A stretch of 64,000 bases of DNA. It comes from JAIBDK01 sp965261915. GTDB taxonomy: Bacteria; Pseudomonadota; Gammaproteobacteria; Arenicellales; Poriferihabitantaceae. The position numbers were made by a program, and so were the translations under genes. The notes beneath the pieces are model-generated. The model saw only the letters and a list, made by a program, of their open reading frames with translations. It was not told the origin of the DNA and searched no databases. Where the stretch lies: assembly GCA_965261915.1 (NCBI GenBank), contig CBDHDW010000004.1, forward strand, positions 62,001 through 126,000. Reading direction: 5' to 3'. Shown here in pieces: positions 27,795-37,587 of this stretch. Every line of letters starts with the position of its first letter. The first letter of the stretch is position 1.

Positions 27795-29252
27795 TTACTT
27801 CAGTGTTCGGGGATTAATTGGCAGGTTACTTGGTAACTCCAACGCCTCCTCAAAACGGCGAGCTACTCTCAACAAGGAAGCCTCTCCGCGAGGTTTTCCA
27901 ACAATTTGTACGCCTATGGGTAGCCCGGTCTTGGTGAAACCACATGGCACACTGATAACGGGGCACGCTGTCATCGTGAGAGCGAATGTGATCGAAAACC
28001 AGTCGATATATGTTAAGCAGGGTTTGCCATCAATCTCTTCAATATAGCGTTGCTCAACCGGAAATGGCGCAATTGACGCGGCAGGGCACACTAAGAAATC
28101 ATGGTGCTCGAAGAACTTTACCATCTTGATATAGAGTTGATTTCGCACCCGCTCAGCTTCAAATATCTGCGCAGGGTCAAGGTTTAGACCTCGTTCAATA
28201 TTTCCAATAATTTCTGGTGCAATACGGTCGCGATGTTGCTCCAGAATAGGTTCCATCAAGGTAGCAAAGAGAACAGCCCGATGCGTTTGGAACGCGTCGA
28301 GTACACCTGAAAAATCAGGAATGTCATTTGTCACTTGTGCGCCTAAATCAGTAAACTTCTGTGCGGCTACCTGACATACGTTTGCAATTTCTGGCTCCAT
28401 CGGAACAATAGATAAATCTGGACTAAATGCCACGCGTGTTGGCATTTCAGTTCCTTCTAGCGCTGAAACAAACGACGTGTTTTCTTGATCAAAGGATAAC
28501 GGATCATCCATTTGATGACCTGCACCAGCGTCTAACATCAACGCGACATCGTCAACACAACGCGCCATAGGGCCCTCAACCCACAGGGTGTCAGTAGCAG
28601 GTAATCTTGCCCCTCTCGGAACACGACCAGGACCTGGCCTCAAACCGACGATGCCTGTAAATGCCGCGGGTGTCCGTAAGCTTCCACCAAGATCATTTCC
28701 TGTGGCCAACCAAACTGACCCACTTGCAAGCGCAGCTGCGGAACCACCAGAAGATCCACCTACACTCATCCGTAAATCCCATGGATTCCTTGTAGGACCA
28801 AAGACTGGATTAAAGGTGTTCCCGCCTGCCCATTCTGGAACATTGGATTTTGCTACCGTAATTGCGCCGTTATCTTCCAATTGCCTAACAGTCGCATCTG
28901 ATTTTTCAGCAACGTTATCGGCATAAATTGGTGAACCATATGTGGTAACAGCACCCGCCACATCATTGTAATCTTTAACGGCTATCGGCAAGCCACATAA
29001 GGATTTTGGGTTAGCGTCATGTGCAGTCATTTCCCAATTGCTTGCTTTCGCGCGCGCTTGCTCAAAACAATGGATGGGCACAGCATTAACCTGCCTATCA
29101 ACGTCTTCGATGCGGTCAATTGAAGCTTCGACCAACTCGGACGGAGTGATTTCTTTTTTTCGGAGGCTATTAACTGCCTCAGTTGCCGTCATGCGGCACA
29201 GTTCATTCATCGTATCAGGTTGCGATGGGCTTATTGTGTCAGATTTAGTCAC
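27795..29252 (-). CDS. Amidase of the amidase-signature family, possible malonamidase
   Basis: 485 residues with the Ser-cisSer-Lys triad: the Lys in GLPIAVKDYNDVAG, and Ser residues in SVGGSSGGSAAALASG and GNDLGGSLRTPAAF. It hydrolyses an amide to acid and ammonia. It sits between matB and the TRAP genes. In rhizobia a related enzyme, malonamidase E2, converts malonamate to malonate and lies in the matABC locus, so a similar role is plausible. Substrate not shown by sequence. It starts 12 nt after the matB stop. Confidence 0.82.
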   Translation of the reverse strand: MTKSDTISPSQPDTMNELCRMTATEAVNSLRKKEITPSELVEASIDRIEDVDRQVNAVPIHCFEQARAKASNWEMTAHDANPKSLCGLPIAVKDYNDVAGAVTTYGSPIYADNVAEKSDATVRQLEDNGAITVAKSNVPEWAGGNTFNPVFGPTRNPWDLRMSVGGSSGGSAAALASGSVWLATGNDLGGSLRTPAAFTGIVGLRPGPGRVPRGARLPATDTLWVEGPMARCVDDVALMLDAGAGHQMDDPLSFDQENTSFVSALEGTEMPTRVAFSPDLSIVPMEPEIANVCQVAAQKFTDLGAQVTNDIPDFSGVLDAFQTHRAVLFATLMEPILEQHRDRIAPEIIGNIERGLNLDPAQIFEAERVRNQLYIKMVKFFEHHDFLVCPAASIAPFPVEQRYIEEIDGKPCLTYIDWFSITFALTMTACPVISVPCGFTKTGLPIGVQIVGKPRGEASLLRVARRFEEALELPSNLPINPRTLK

Positions 29253-29264
29253 AGAGATACTCCT

Positions 29265-30839
29265 CTAGTCTTTTTGTTGGTAAATGTCTGCGTATGTTTC
29301 GCGCAGCTTATTTTTCATCACTTTTCCCATGACATTTCGAGGTAATTCCTCTGTCATGAAAATTTTACGGGGTTGTTTATAACGCGCCAGATGTGGGGCT
29401 ATTTTTTCAAGTATCTGTTCAGGCTCCAGTTGCGCATCCTTTTGTAGAACGACAATTGCCGTAACGGCTTCACCAAGGTCTGGCATCGGTACACCAATAA
29501 CAGCGCTCTCTAAGACACCAGGAACTTCATCGATCAAAAGCTCCAACTCTTTCGGGTAAATATTATACCCGCCACTAATAACCAGATCCTTATCGCGACC
29601 CACGATTTTCAAGTATCCTCGATCGTCTACAGTCCCTAAATCACCTGTGATGAAGAAACCATCTTTGCGAAAGTCCTCGGCTGTTTTTTCGGGCATCTTC
29701 CAATATCCCTTGAATACATTCGGACCACGCACTTCGATTGATCCCGTGTCTCCTGCCTTCAAAGGCGTCGCTGATTTTTGGTCAACAACCCGGACTTCAA
29801 TATCAGGAAGAGGAAGACCAACGGTACCCGGGCGACGTTCTCCGTTATATGGGTTCGACGTATTCATACATGTTTCAGTCATACCGTAACGTTCGAGGAT
29901 TGTATGACCAGTTCGCGCCTGAAATTCCGTATGCGTATCGGCTAGAAGTGGAGCCGAGCCAGATACGAATAATCTCATTCCTTTTACCGCTTCCTGAGTT
30001 AGGCTTTTGGAAGCCAACATTCGCGTGTAGAATGTAGGGACCCCCATTAAGACAGATGATTTGCTGCAAAGTATGATAATTTCTTCAATATCAAACCCCG
30101 TTAAGAACTCCATCGATGCTCCACTGGCTAAAACCATATTGCAAGCAACGAACAATCCATGCGTATGAAAGATCGGTAGCGCATGAATGAGATGATCTTG
30201 GTCCGTAAATTCCCAAGTCTTCAAAAGCGCATCACAATTTGAAGACAAGTTTTGGTGTGTCAGCATTGCACCTTTTGATCTACCCGTCGTACCGGACGTG
30301 TACAAAATAGCGGCGAGATCATCTTTTGCCATTTCTACATTAGTTTGTAACGGAGGTAGCGACTGCGCTAAATTTGACAGATCACCGCTTCCATTCGCAT
30401 CCAACCCAATTATTGCTACATCTTGCGGAATACCGGGGTAATCTTCGTTTACACTATCTGACGGACAGATGAACACTCTGGGTTCTGCATCGCCTAGAAA
30501 ATATCCAATTTCAGATGCCGTATAAGCTGTATTCAATGGCAAGTAGACGCCACCAACTTGTAAACAAGCCAAGTACACCAAAATAGCTTCAGGACTTTTA
30601 TCTACCTGAGCAGCAATTCGGTCGCCCTTTTGAACTCCAAGCTCAATCAACGCAGAAGCAAATTTACGAACCTTCGTATTCGCCTGACTATACGTTATGC
30701 TACGGTTACCCATCATGGAAAAAAGCGTTTTTTCTGAATAGATCCCACAATTTATATCAAATGAGTTAAAGATAGTATTAGGCAACGTCTTGGAAACCTC
30801 TCCAGATTTATCAATGATGTCACTATTTAATGTTGTCAT
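29265..30839 (-). CDS. matB: Malonyl-CoA synthetase (MatB-like acyl-CoA ligase)
   Basis: 524 residues of the ANL superfamily. The ATP-binding P-loop is AAILYTSGTTGRSKGAML, followed by the ERYGMTET motif, GDLGTVDDRGYLKIVGRDKD and the C-terminal Lys in LPRNVMGKVMKNKLRE. MatB activates malonate with ATP and CoA to malonyl-CoA. The substrate assignment is supported by the overlap (4 nt) with a malonyl-CoA decarboxylase gene. Methylmalonate may also be used. Confidence 0.92.
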   Translation of the reverse strand: MTTLNSDIIDKSGEVSKTLPNTIFNSFDINCGIYSEKTLFSMMGNRSITYSQANTKVRKFASALIELGVQKGDRIAAQVDKSPEAILVYLACLQVGGVYLPLNTAYTASEIGYFLGDAEPRVFICPSDSVNEDYPGIPQDVAIIGLDANGSGDLSNLAQSLPPLQTNVEMAKDDLAAILYTSGTTGRSKGAMLTHQNLSSNCDALLKTWEFTDQDHLIHALPIFHTHGLFVACNMVLASGASMEFLTGFDIEEIIILCSKSSVLMGVPTFYTRMLASKSLTQEAVKGMRLFVSGSAPLLADTHTEFQARTGHTILERYGMTETCMNTSNPYNGERRPGTVGLPLPDIEVRVVDQKSATPLKAGDTGSIEVRGPNVFKGYWKMPEKTAEDFRKDGFFITGDLGTVDDRGYLKIVGRDKDLVISGGYNIYPKELELLIDEVPGVLESAVIGVPMPDLGEAVTAIVVLQKDAQLEPEQILEKIAPHLARYKQPRKIFMTEELPRNVMGKVMKNKLRETYADIYQQKD

Positions 30840-32170
30840 GCCACGCTCCCCGCTAATGCATTAATTTTTCGCTGGAATTTTGGATCGATCGCAATGCTTC
30901 CTTCGCTTACGAACGCTTCATGACGTGTCTCAATCATATCCAGTTGGTATTCATAATTAACCATTACCCCATAGGAGTTCCGAATCCCGTTTTTCGTTAA
31001 ATCTGCTGGCCAGTTAATGTCTTTGACGCATGCGCCATTACCTAAATGGAACCGCGCAACAGGGTCAATCGGCATTCCATCACGTTTACTCGTAGAGATC
31101 AGGTAGGATGCCGCAATTGACATAAACTTAGGTTTTATTGCATTCGCCAATTTTTTATCAATACGCCAATCACTGCCCTCTAAGTCATCGATCATTTTCG
31201 CAATATCAGGATCTTCGTCTACCTGAGATTTTAACCACCTAGCCAAACCAGGCATTGGGGATAGCGTGACAAATGTATTGAGGTTAGGAAGCTCTTGGCT
31301 AATCTCCTTGACCACTTGTTTGATCAGGAAGTTGCCAAATGAAATTCCAGCCAAACCTTTCTGGCAGTTGCTGATTGAATAAAAGACGGCAGTATTCAGA
31401 TTGTCCTCATCGCCAACATCTTCAGTAGACAATAACGGTGCTATCTCTCCTGGCACACGCTTGCAAAGCGCTACCTCTACAAATATTAGCGGCTCATCCC
31501 CTGTAGCAGGATGAAAGAAACCATAACAACGACGGTCAGACGGGGCTAATCGACGCCGCAAATCATCCCAATCTCGAATCTCATGAACAGCTTCATACTT
31601 AACGATTTTGCTTAAAATTGCTGCAGAAGTATTCCAATCAATACGTCGCATCACAAGAAACCCACGATTAAACCAAGACGCAAAGAGATGTAGAAAATCT
31701 GCATCTAACGGTCTAAGCTCTGGATTAGTTTTAATAGCGATAAGCAGGTCTTTTCGCATTCGAACTAACGCAAGCGTGCCACCAGAACATGTATTTAAAC
31801 GCCGAAATAAGGTCTGCCGCTTAGGTTCCACTGCAGAAAACAATGTGTTTAGATCTGCATTCTTTGATGTTTTTTCCCAGTTTGCATAAGCTTCACGAAC
31901 TATTTCTGGGTTTGCACCATATTGGTTTAGTATGTGTTTGAAAAACTCTATTCTTTCATCGGCTGTCAATTGCTCGTAGGCCGAAAAGGCAACTTCGGCA
32001 ATCGCAATACGCGAAGCTTCGCCCGTTTTCGATAATAGATCCTCACATGAAACAAAAAGGCTTTGCAGAGGTTCAAGGCTAGCAGACAGGGTTCCCGTTC
32101 GCACAAAGCGCACTCGTCTACTAATCGTAGACAGCATCTCATGCATAAATTCTAAATTTGAACTTCTCAC
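30836..32170 (-). CDS. matA: Malonyl-CoA decarboxylase
   Basis: 444 residues of the malonyl-CoA decarboxylase family (PF05292 type). Conserved segments are FYSISNCQKGLAGISFGNFL (catalytic Ser region), FVTLSPMPGLARWLK, and the C-terminal HLGNGACVKDINWPADLT followed by NSYGVMVNYEY. It converts malonyl-CoA to acetyl-CoA and CO2. As first gene of the minus-strand operon matA-matB-amidase-dctPQM, it is read from the divergent promoter region shared with matR. Confidence 0.93.
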   Translation of the reverse strand: MRSSNLEFMHEMLSTISRRVRFVRTGTLSASLEPLQSLFVSCEDLLSKTGEASRIAIAEVAFSAYEQLTADERIEFFKHILNQYGANPEIVREAYANWEKTSKNADLNTLFSAVEPKRQTLFRRLNTCSGGTLALVRMRKDLLIAIKTNPELRPLDADFLHLFASWFNRGFLVMRRIDWNTSAAILSKIVKYEAVHEIRDWDDLRRRLAPSDRRCYGFFHPATGDEPLIFVEVALCKRVPGEIAPLLSTEDVGDEDNLNTAVFYSISNCQKGLAGISFGNFLIKQVVKEISQELPNLNTFVTLSPMPGLARWLKSQVDEDPDIAKMIDDLEGSDWRIDKKLANAIKPKFMSIAASYLISTSKRDGMPIDPVARFHLGNGACVKDINWPADLTKNGIRNSYGVMVNYEYQLDMIETRHEAFVSEGSIAIDPKFQRKINALAGSVA

Positions 32171-32401
32171 AGTAATCCCCTTCCTAAGGAATCATCTAAC
32201 AGGTTTGATTTCTGTTGTATATAACAAAACTTTTGTAATATATTTCTTTATGTTTTATTATATATAATATACTTAGAAGATCAGATACACGGAGATAACA
32301 AAAATTAGTGCCCACGATGTTGGAAAAAAAGTGCGTTATTTCACTGACGCTCACATTACTGAAAAAACCGATATGAAAGACAGCACTAAAGAGAGAAAAT
32401 T
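32171..32401. promoter_or_regulatory. Divergent matA/matR promoter region with palindromes
   Basis: A very AT-rich 231-bp gap. TTGTATATAACAA (32215-32227) and ATTATATATAATAT (32257-32270) are near-perfect palindromes of the size bound by GntR/FadR-type dimers. They lie 45-100 nt upstream of matA and 130-190 nt upstream of matR, where MatR would be expected to act when malonate is absent. Assignment as the operator is inferred. Confidence 0.5.
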
Positions 32402-33055
32402 ATGGTAAGTATTAGTCAATCAGAACGCGTACGAGATATTATGGAAGCCGCTATAATCAATGGCGAATATAAGCCAGGAGTAAAGTTGGACTTAGAGTTA
32501 CTGGCAAAAAAGTTTGGCTGCTCTCGCACCCCTATTAGGGAGGCACTACAACTCCTCGAAAACTCTGGGCTTGTTAGGGTTGCTCCAAAGCAAGGCACAT
32601 TTGTTTCACAATTTTCTGTAGAAGAATTAACAGACCGTTTTGAAGTAATGGCAGAACTTGAGGCGCTTTGTGCAAGCCTCTCTGCCCGAAGAATGACTTT
32701 AGAAGAAATAGATGACTTAGAAAGTACAAACGAGAAATGCCATAAGCACGTAATTGCCGCAGATTATGACGCCTATTATAATGAAAATAATTTATTTCAT
32801 TCCAAAATTTATAGTGGCAGTCGGAATCCGTTTCTAGCTAAGGAAGCCCAAAACCTACAAGCCGTACTCCACCCATACCGTAGAATGCAATTGCGCGTGC
32901 GTAATAGAATGAAAAAATCTTTAGCTGAGCATAATGAAATTACCGAAGCAATTCGTACTGGTGATGATATTGCAGTTAAAGATATTATGCGTAACCACGT
33001 TAAAATTCAGGGTGATAGATATAATGATTTTATTTCATTCATGCGTGCCATGTAA
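32402..33055 (+). CDS. matR: GntR-family (FadR/FCD) regulator of the mat operon
   Basis: 217 residues. The N-terminal winged helix has LDLELLAKKFGCSRTPIREA and LLENSGLVRVAPKQGTFVS, the GntR signature; the C-terminal FCD domain has ELEALCASLSAR, and His/Asp metal ligands in NLFHSKIYSGS and RNHVKIQGDRY. It is divergent from matA, as MatR is in Rhizobium. Expected to repress the mat operon and to be released by malonate. AT-rich like its operon. ATG at 32402 has GAGAG before it. Confidence 0.87.
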   Translation: MVSISQSERVRDIMEAAIINGEYKPGVKLDLELLAKKFGCSRTPIREALQLLENSGLVRVAPKQGTFVSQFSVEELTDRFEVMAELEALCASLSARRMTLEEIDDLESTNEKCHKHVIAADYDAYYNENNLFHSKIYSGSRNPFLAKEAQNLQAVLHPYRRMQLRVRNRMKKSLAEHNEITEAIRTGDDIAVKDIMRNHVKIQGDRYNDFISFMRAM

Positions 33056-33182
33056 TTCTTTGTAATAAATACCAATGTGGTATCGAAAGATATCAGTACT
33101 TGCAGCTACTTCTGTGGTTGCCATCCATAATGCAGGAAGTTTTTGGCCTTTTAAGTCTGGAATCAAGTGCGGTCTTCTATAA
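33056..33182. other. Gap between matR and the ISKra4 end
   Basis: No gene is recognisable. This is the right edge of the malonate locus; the mobile DNA begins at 33183. Confidence 0.3.
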
Positions 33183-33210
33183 GAGAGTACCCCAAAGCGT
33201 GGGGCAATTA
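33183..33210. repeat. ISKra4 right terminus (hairpin motif)
   Basis: GAGAGTACCCCAAAGCGTGG, continuing GGCAATTA, contains the short palindrome CCCCAAAGCGTGGGG and directly follows the transposase coding end. Related motifs occur at 37194-37222, 40871-40894, 46149-46171 and 47759-47782 without any nearby transposase. Confidence 0.7.
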
Positions 33211-34595
33211 TGCTGCCATTTTATGTTCTTCCTCGGGTTTCATGCCTGGATACCATTGCTCAAACTTGCTTCTCAAGGTTCCATCGAGCGTGCGGGTACG
33301 GGTTTGTAACATGAGGTGGGCACCACAATTTTTGACCATCGCATTTGCTGGCGTTTGCAAAAGCGTTTTCCAACAACTGTATTGACAGTACTTTCTACAA
33401 AGCCGGTTGAAATCCGTTCGCCATATCGCCTACGTTCCGCGTAATTTGGGATCATCCAGGCGCTGTTGGTGATATATGTTTGGAATTCGGCGGATGTTTT
33501 GCGAAAAGCCTTGATGCTGGTATAATCCGTTTCAACTTCATCCAGATCCATGACCAAATCGTCAATTGCAATTAGCCCGTCATGCAGATTTCCATTCCAC
33601 AGATAGGCTTTGATCTGGCGAAGCATTCTGGCCAGTTGCTCTCCCTCAACCAGATTATGGTGGGCCAGCCCTTTGACATATTGCTGCATAACCGTGATGC
33701 GCATGGTGATGTGAAACCAGTCCAGGATATGCTCAAAAGAGGGTGCCATATCGCGGGCCATATTTATGACCGTATCGCCACCATCGGTCATGAATGTGAT
33801 CTGCTGGTTTTCTTGCCAGCCCTGATCTTTTAAAACCTCATGCAATCGCCGTTTGGGTTTTTCGTCATGGCTTTGCACTAGGCCAAGGTAGCGATCTGGC
33901 CTGTCTGCCGGAATGGATTTGCCAACCGTAACCTCAAAATGAGACTGGCCCTTTTCGCGCGAGCGGACATATCCACCATCAATGCCGACAGTGATTGGCC
34001 CGGCCGGATTGGGAAGCTTCTCCCGTTCAAACGCACTGGTCTGAATGAAGTTATATTGTTCGTCAGCCAATTCAGATTCCATACGCTCAGCAACACGGCC
34101 CAAATGCCTGCGCACAGTTTCAGCATTCAGTTGCTTTCCAATTGGCAATACGTCTTTGAGCAAATCTACGGTCACGCCAAAAGAAACCAGCGATGCCCAT
34201 TTTGTTTCCAGCCAGAGCATTTCTGGCGCAACATGGCCTGGTAACAAGACGGTCAACGGGCTGAATGTCTGAGCCGTATGCGGCTGACATGCACAATGAT
34301 AAAAGCGCGGGCTATCGACGGGAATATCCCCAAAAACAGTGCGATATTGGACACTTTTACTACCCTTTCGGCGTAATCTCCGACCGCAGCATGAACAAGT
34401 TGAATGCGCTTCACAAAAGGCTTGAGCTTGGGCTGTAACAATTTCCTGCTGCAAATTTAAGAGAAGACCCTTGCTGTCTTCAATAGACAGGCCAATTTCT
34501 GCGGCGCACTCAAAGCCTTTGTCAAACTCGGCAATGTTACATTCATGGGTAACGCCGCCTAAGTCTGTGATCTGGATTTTAATTTGAATCTTCAT
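33208..34595 (-). pseudogene. ISKra4-family transposase with a C-terminal frameshift
   Basis: The first 420 residues are a normal ISKra4 transposase, with a zinc-finger region (CSCCGRRLRRKGSKSVQYRT), PITVGIDGGYVRS (first Asp), ITFMTDGGDTVINMARDM (second Asp), and GFVESTVNTVVGKRFCKRQQ (Glu). After KRQQMRWSK the frame is off by one: five A residues at 33336-33340, where the family's CGAHLMLQTRTRTLDG segment would need six. Downstream the correct frame continues to TAA at 33208-33210. A one-base deletion or sequencing error explains it; a full-length protein is not made. Confidence 0.82.
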
Positions 34596-34630
34596 ATGCT
34601 TATCCCTGCTGATTTATTGCGGCAAACACC

Positions 34631-35209
34631 TTACTCAACAGCATCTCTAGCCCGCATAATCGTTTGCCTGCTGGTTTTCATATCACGGGCAATGGCAGAT
34701 ACGGTTTCACCACCCGCCAATCTCTGGCGAACGGTTTTCTGCTGTTCATCTGACAATGCTGGCGGGCGGCCCAGTATTTTCCCTTCGGCTTTTGCCCGTG
34801 CCAGACCGGATTGGGTTCTTTCAATCAACAAGTCCCGTTCAAACTGCGCCACAGCGTTGATCACGCCCATGGTCAGCTTTCCGGCCGAGCTGGTCAGGTC
34901 AACACCGCCCAGAGCCAGACAATAAACCCGAATGCCTTCTTCCTCTAACCTTGCAACCGTTGTGCTGACATCAATGGCGTCACGCCCCAACCGGTCAAGT
35001 TTGGTAACGATCAGCACGTCGCCCTTTTCCATCTTGTCGAGTAAGCGTGAAAATCCAGGGCGCTGCGCGATGGCGCGTGAGCCAGATATTGTCTCGGTGA
35101 TGATACGGTGTGGCTCGACGCTGAACCCTGCCGCCTCAATCTCCATGACTTGATTCTGCGTCTCTTGTTCAAAAGTTGAAACGCGGACGTAGGCAAATGT
35201 TCTGGACAT
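34631..35209 (-). CDS. Serine recombinase (resolvase/invertase) linked to ISKra4
   Basis: 192 residues. N-terminal catalytic domain with the nucleophile Ser in AYVRVSTFEQE, ITETISGSRAIAQRPGF, VTKLDRLGRDA and INAVAQFERDLLIERTQ; C-terminal helix-turn-helix TVSAIARDMKTSRQTIMRA. Such enzymes resolve cointegrates or invert DNA between res-type sites. The likely site is the 120 bp upstream (35210-35330), which holds GTCCGTAA and TTATGGAC in inverted orientation. It lies 36 nt before the transposase on the same strand, so the two may form one unit. Confidence 0.88.
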   Translation of the reverse strand: MSRTFAYVRVSTFEQETQNQVMEIEAAGFSVEPHRIITETISGSRAIAQRPGFSRLLDKMEKGDVLIVTKLDRLGRDAIDVSTTVARLEEEGIRVYCLALGGVDLTSSAGKLTMGVINAVAQFERDLLIERTQSGLARAKAEGKILGRPPALSDEQQKTVRQRLAGGETVSAIARDMKTSRQTIMRARDAVE

Positions 35210-35813
35210 ATGGGCTCGCTGTAAAGAAATAGGTGTCCGTAATCCTACCTGTGTTCAATACACAGTCAAGCTAATTTATGGACAGTCTATCAATACCCGT
35301 CCGAAACCGGTCGTTTCTGAACACCCTATATTATCTGCTGATGTTGCAACCGCTGGTGCGATCCGTCTCGAAACCGATCATTCACCTGCTTGCGTGAAAA
35401 CTTCCCAGCCATAAAAGGCTCTCTGGCATTTATCCGATCCACGGCAAGCTGAACATCGCTCATATCCAGATCAGCCAGATCCTTGCCAGTATGACGGCAA
35501 TCCAGAAGATCCGAGGCAAAGCCCGATAGGATGTCAAGATCGCGCCACGCATCATACCCACCGACTTCATCTCGTCGCGCCAAAAATCCATCGGGCACAC
35601 CGCAATCCTCCGGCGGGCAGACCCCTGAACCACCAGTGCAAATAGGATAGGTCTTCTTTGGGTTTTTATTAGGAAATGCTTCAACACGAATATCGTGTTT
35701 CCAATAACCGCCCATATCGTAGATGTAAGAAAAGCGATCATTCCGGCGAAAGCCAAAATCTTGCAGCGATATATCTGGATTCGCCGCATGCAATTCCCAA
35801 GATCCATAATTTA

Positions 35814-36979
35814 TACCAATGAACATAGTATCTGACTCATTTTCAGGGTTCCCTTGGCGCGGAATATGTGAATCAATGTCCCGACAAACATGGGGGATAT
35901 TATGGGTGCAGCGATACCACTTCGAGATGACTTTGACGGCGACAGACTTCGCAGACTGGCGCGGTCGAGCCGTGACAGCGATCAGACGCGCCGCCTTCTG
36001 GCACTGGCGTCAATTTATGACGGCGGTCGGCGGACCGCAGCGGCGCGGATCGGCGACGTGACACTACAGATTATTCGTGACTGGGTGATGCGGTTCAACG
36101 TGGACGGAGCAGACGGGTTGATCACGCGCCGGTCTGTCGGGCCAAAACCAAAGCTGACAGCAGAACACCGCCGGGCGCTTGCGGAGATGGTGGAGCGCGG
36201 CCCAACCCCCGCGATCCACGGCGTGGTGCGGTGGCGGCGCTGCGATCTGGCGCGCTGGCTCTGCGAAGAGTTTGGCGTTTCAATCGCCGAGGGCACGGTG
36301 GGGCGGGTTCTGCGCGAGATGGGTTACCGGAAGCTCTCCGCCCGTCCGCGCCACTACGCGCAGGACGGGGACGCGATTGTTGCGTTTAAAAAAACTTTCC
36401 CGCCGAGGTGGAAAAGATCAGGGCCGGTCTGGCCCCAGGCGTAGAAATCGAGCTCTGGTGGCAGGACGAAGCCAGGATAGGTCAAAAAAACAAGATCACG
36501 CGACGGTGGGCCAAACGTGGAACCCGACCCAGTGCGCCGCACGATCAGCGAACCCAATGGGCCTATATTTTTGGCGCGATCTGTCCAGCAAAAGGCAAGG
36601 GTGCCGGACTCGTCATGCCGTACTGCGACACACATGCAATGGACGCCCATCTCGCCATCATCAGTGGTGAAGTCGGCCCCGGTGCCCACGCTGTAATTCT
36701 CGTCGATCAGGCCGGGTGGCATACAACGCCCAATCTCGACGTTCCCGAGAACATCACCCTCCTGCCGCTGCCGCCCCGATCCCCGGAACTGAACCCCCAT
36801 GAAAATATTTGGCAATTCATGCGCGATAACTGGCTCTCCAACCGTGTATTCAAAGACTACGACGACATTGTCACCCATTGCTGTGAGGCTTGGAACAAGC
36901 TCATGAACCAACCTTCGCGCATTCGATCAATCGGTATGCGAGATTGGGCGCATAGGTTGTAGGCCACGCTCGTTGGTAT
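35814..36979 (+). mobile_element. IS630-family element, copy 1
   Basis: 1166 bp between TA target duplications at 35812-35813 and 36980-36981. The ends are imperfect inverted repeats: TACCAATGAAC on the left, GCTCGTTGGTAT on the right. It lies inside a PRiA4-type gene. The copy at 37588-38753 has the same length and differs at only a few positions. Both ORFs are undamaged, so this copy could be active. Confidence 0.9.
35890..36962 (+). CDS. IS630 transposase, two frames joined by -1 frameshifting
   Basis: The first frame (35890-36444) holds the helix-turn-helix part (AAIPLRDDFDGDRLRRLARS, RTAAARIGDVTLQIIRDWVM). The second (to 36962) holds the DDE core: ELWWQDEARIGQKN, VILVDQAGWHTTPNL and PPRSPELNPHENIW. 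They overlap around TTTAAAAAAAC, the seven A residues being at 36388-36394, a classical slippery site. A -1 shift there gives FKKNFPAEVEKIRAG, the normal continuation in the family. So one 350-residue protein is probably made by programmed frameshifting. Confidence 0.87.
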
Positions 36980-37193
36980 TACAGCGTGGATATCAAACTG
37001 GAAAAGATGGATACTCTCCCATCCCATCCCATCGCCACCTGCATAATGCCGTGCAGGTCGAGCAGTGTAACCGATGAAGGAACAAGAACCCTCCGCCAGA
37101 TCATAGGGCTGATCCCTAGAAGACGAATTTTGAGTTGAAAGATCTTGGGAAGTTCTGGCATCCAAAATCCCTGCCAGATTCAAGAGTACAAAG

Positions 37194-37222
37194 CAATTGC
37201 CCCACGCTTTGGGGTACTCTCC
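37194..37222. repeat. Solo ISKra4-type terminus
   Basis: CAATTGCCCCACGCTTTGGG and GTACTCTCC are the reverse complement of the terminus at 33183-33210. It separates the start of the broken PRiA4 gene from the IS630 N-terminal remnant and cuts the latter after TPEQQ. Confidence 0.7.
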
Positions 37223-37495
37223 TTGTTGTTCTGGGGTCAAACGTGGCTTCGCACCCTTACCCCCAAGATCGGAAAGTCCCTCAATTCCAGTCGCGTTATA
37301 ACGATGAACCCAATCTCGCAGTGTTTGGCAATCCATGCCGCTGCTACGGGCCGCCGTGGCACGATCCACCCCATCAAGCACCATCGCTATGGCTAGTAGA
37401 CGCCGCACAACGCGACCATTCTTCGTTCGTTTCGCGACACAGCGCAAATCTTTCGCAGACATATCTGTGCGCGTAATTTTTACGGCTCCACCCAT
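37223..37495 (-). pseudogene. N-terminal fragment of another IS630-type transposase
   Basis: From ATG at 37495 the frame reads MGGAVKITRTDMSAKDLRCV, ATAARSSGMDCQTLRDWVHR and GLSDLGGKGAKPRLTPEQQ, the HTH domain of an IS630 transposase of a different subgroup from the flanking twins. It is cut by the solo ISKra4 terminus. GGAGGTACTC lies before its ATG. The catalytic part is absent. Confidence 0.78.
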
Positions 37496-37587
37496 GAGTA
37501 CCTCCCTAATTTTGAAAGAACATTGATTCAGAGTTTTGGAAAAGTTGAAACCCAAAAGTGAGTCAAATATTTGGTCAGCTGGTATTA

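Larger units (their letters stand above)
35326..37161 (-). pseudogene. PRiA4 ORF-3-type gene broken by a 5-bp slip and by IS630
   Basis: The N-terminal part (37161 down to 36982) reads FQLKIRLLGISPMIWRRV and LHGIMQVAMGW, then the frame breaks where CCCAT is present three times (37017-37031) instead of twice. The correct continuation, ESIHLFQFDIHAV, runs to a TA at 36980-36981. There an IS630 element (35814-36979) is inserted, and the gene resumes at 35811 with YGSWELHAANPDISLQDFGF and CPPEDCGVPDGFLAR. Joining the two flanks across one TA restores the codon order HAV-N-YGS exactly. Confidence 0.85.

Noticed and set aside
36354..36911. 185-residue minus-strand frames in both IS630 copies (also 38128-38685)
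   Set aside because: They are antisense to the transposase frames and have no family features; their presence in both copies follows from the identity of the copies.
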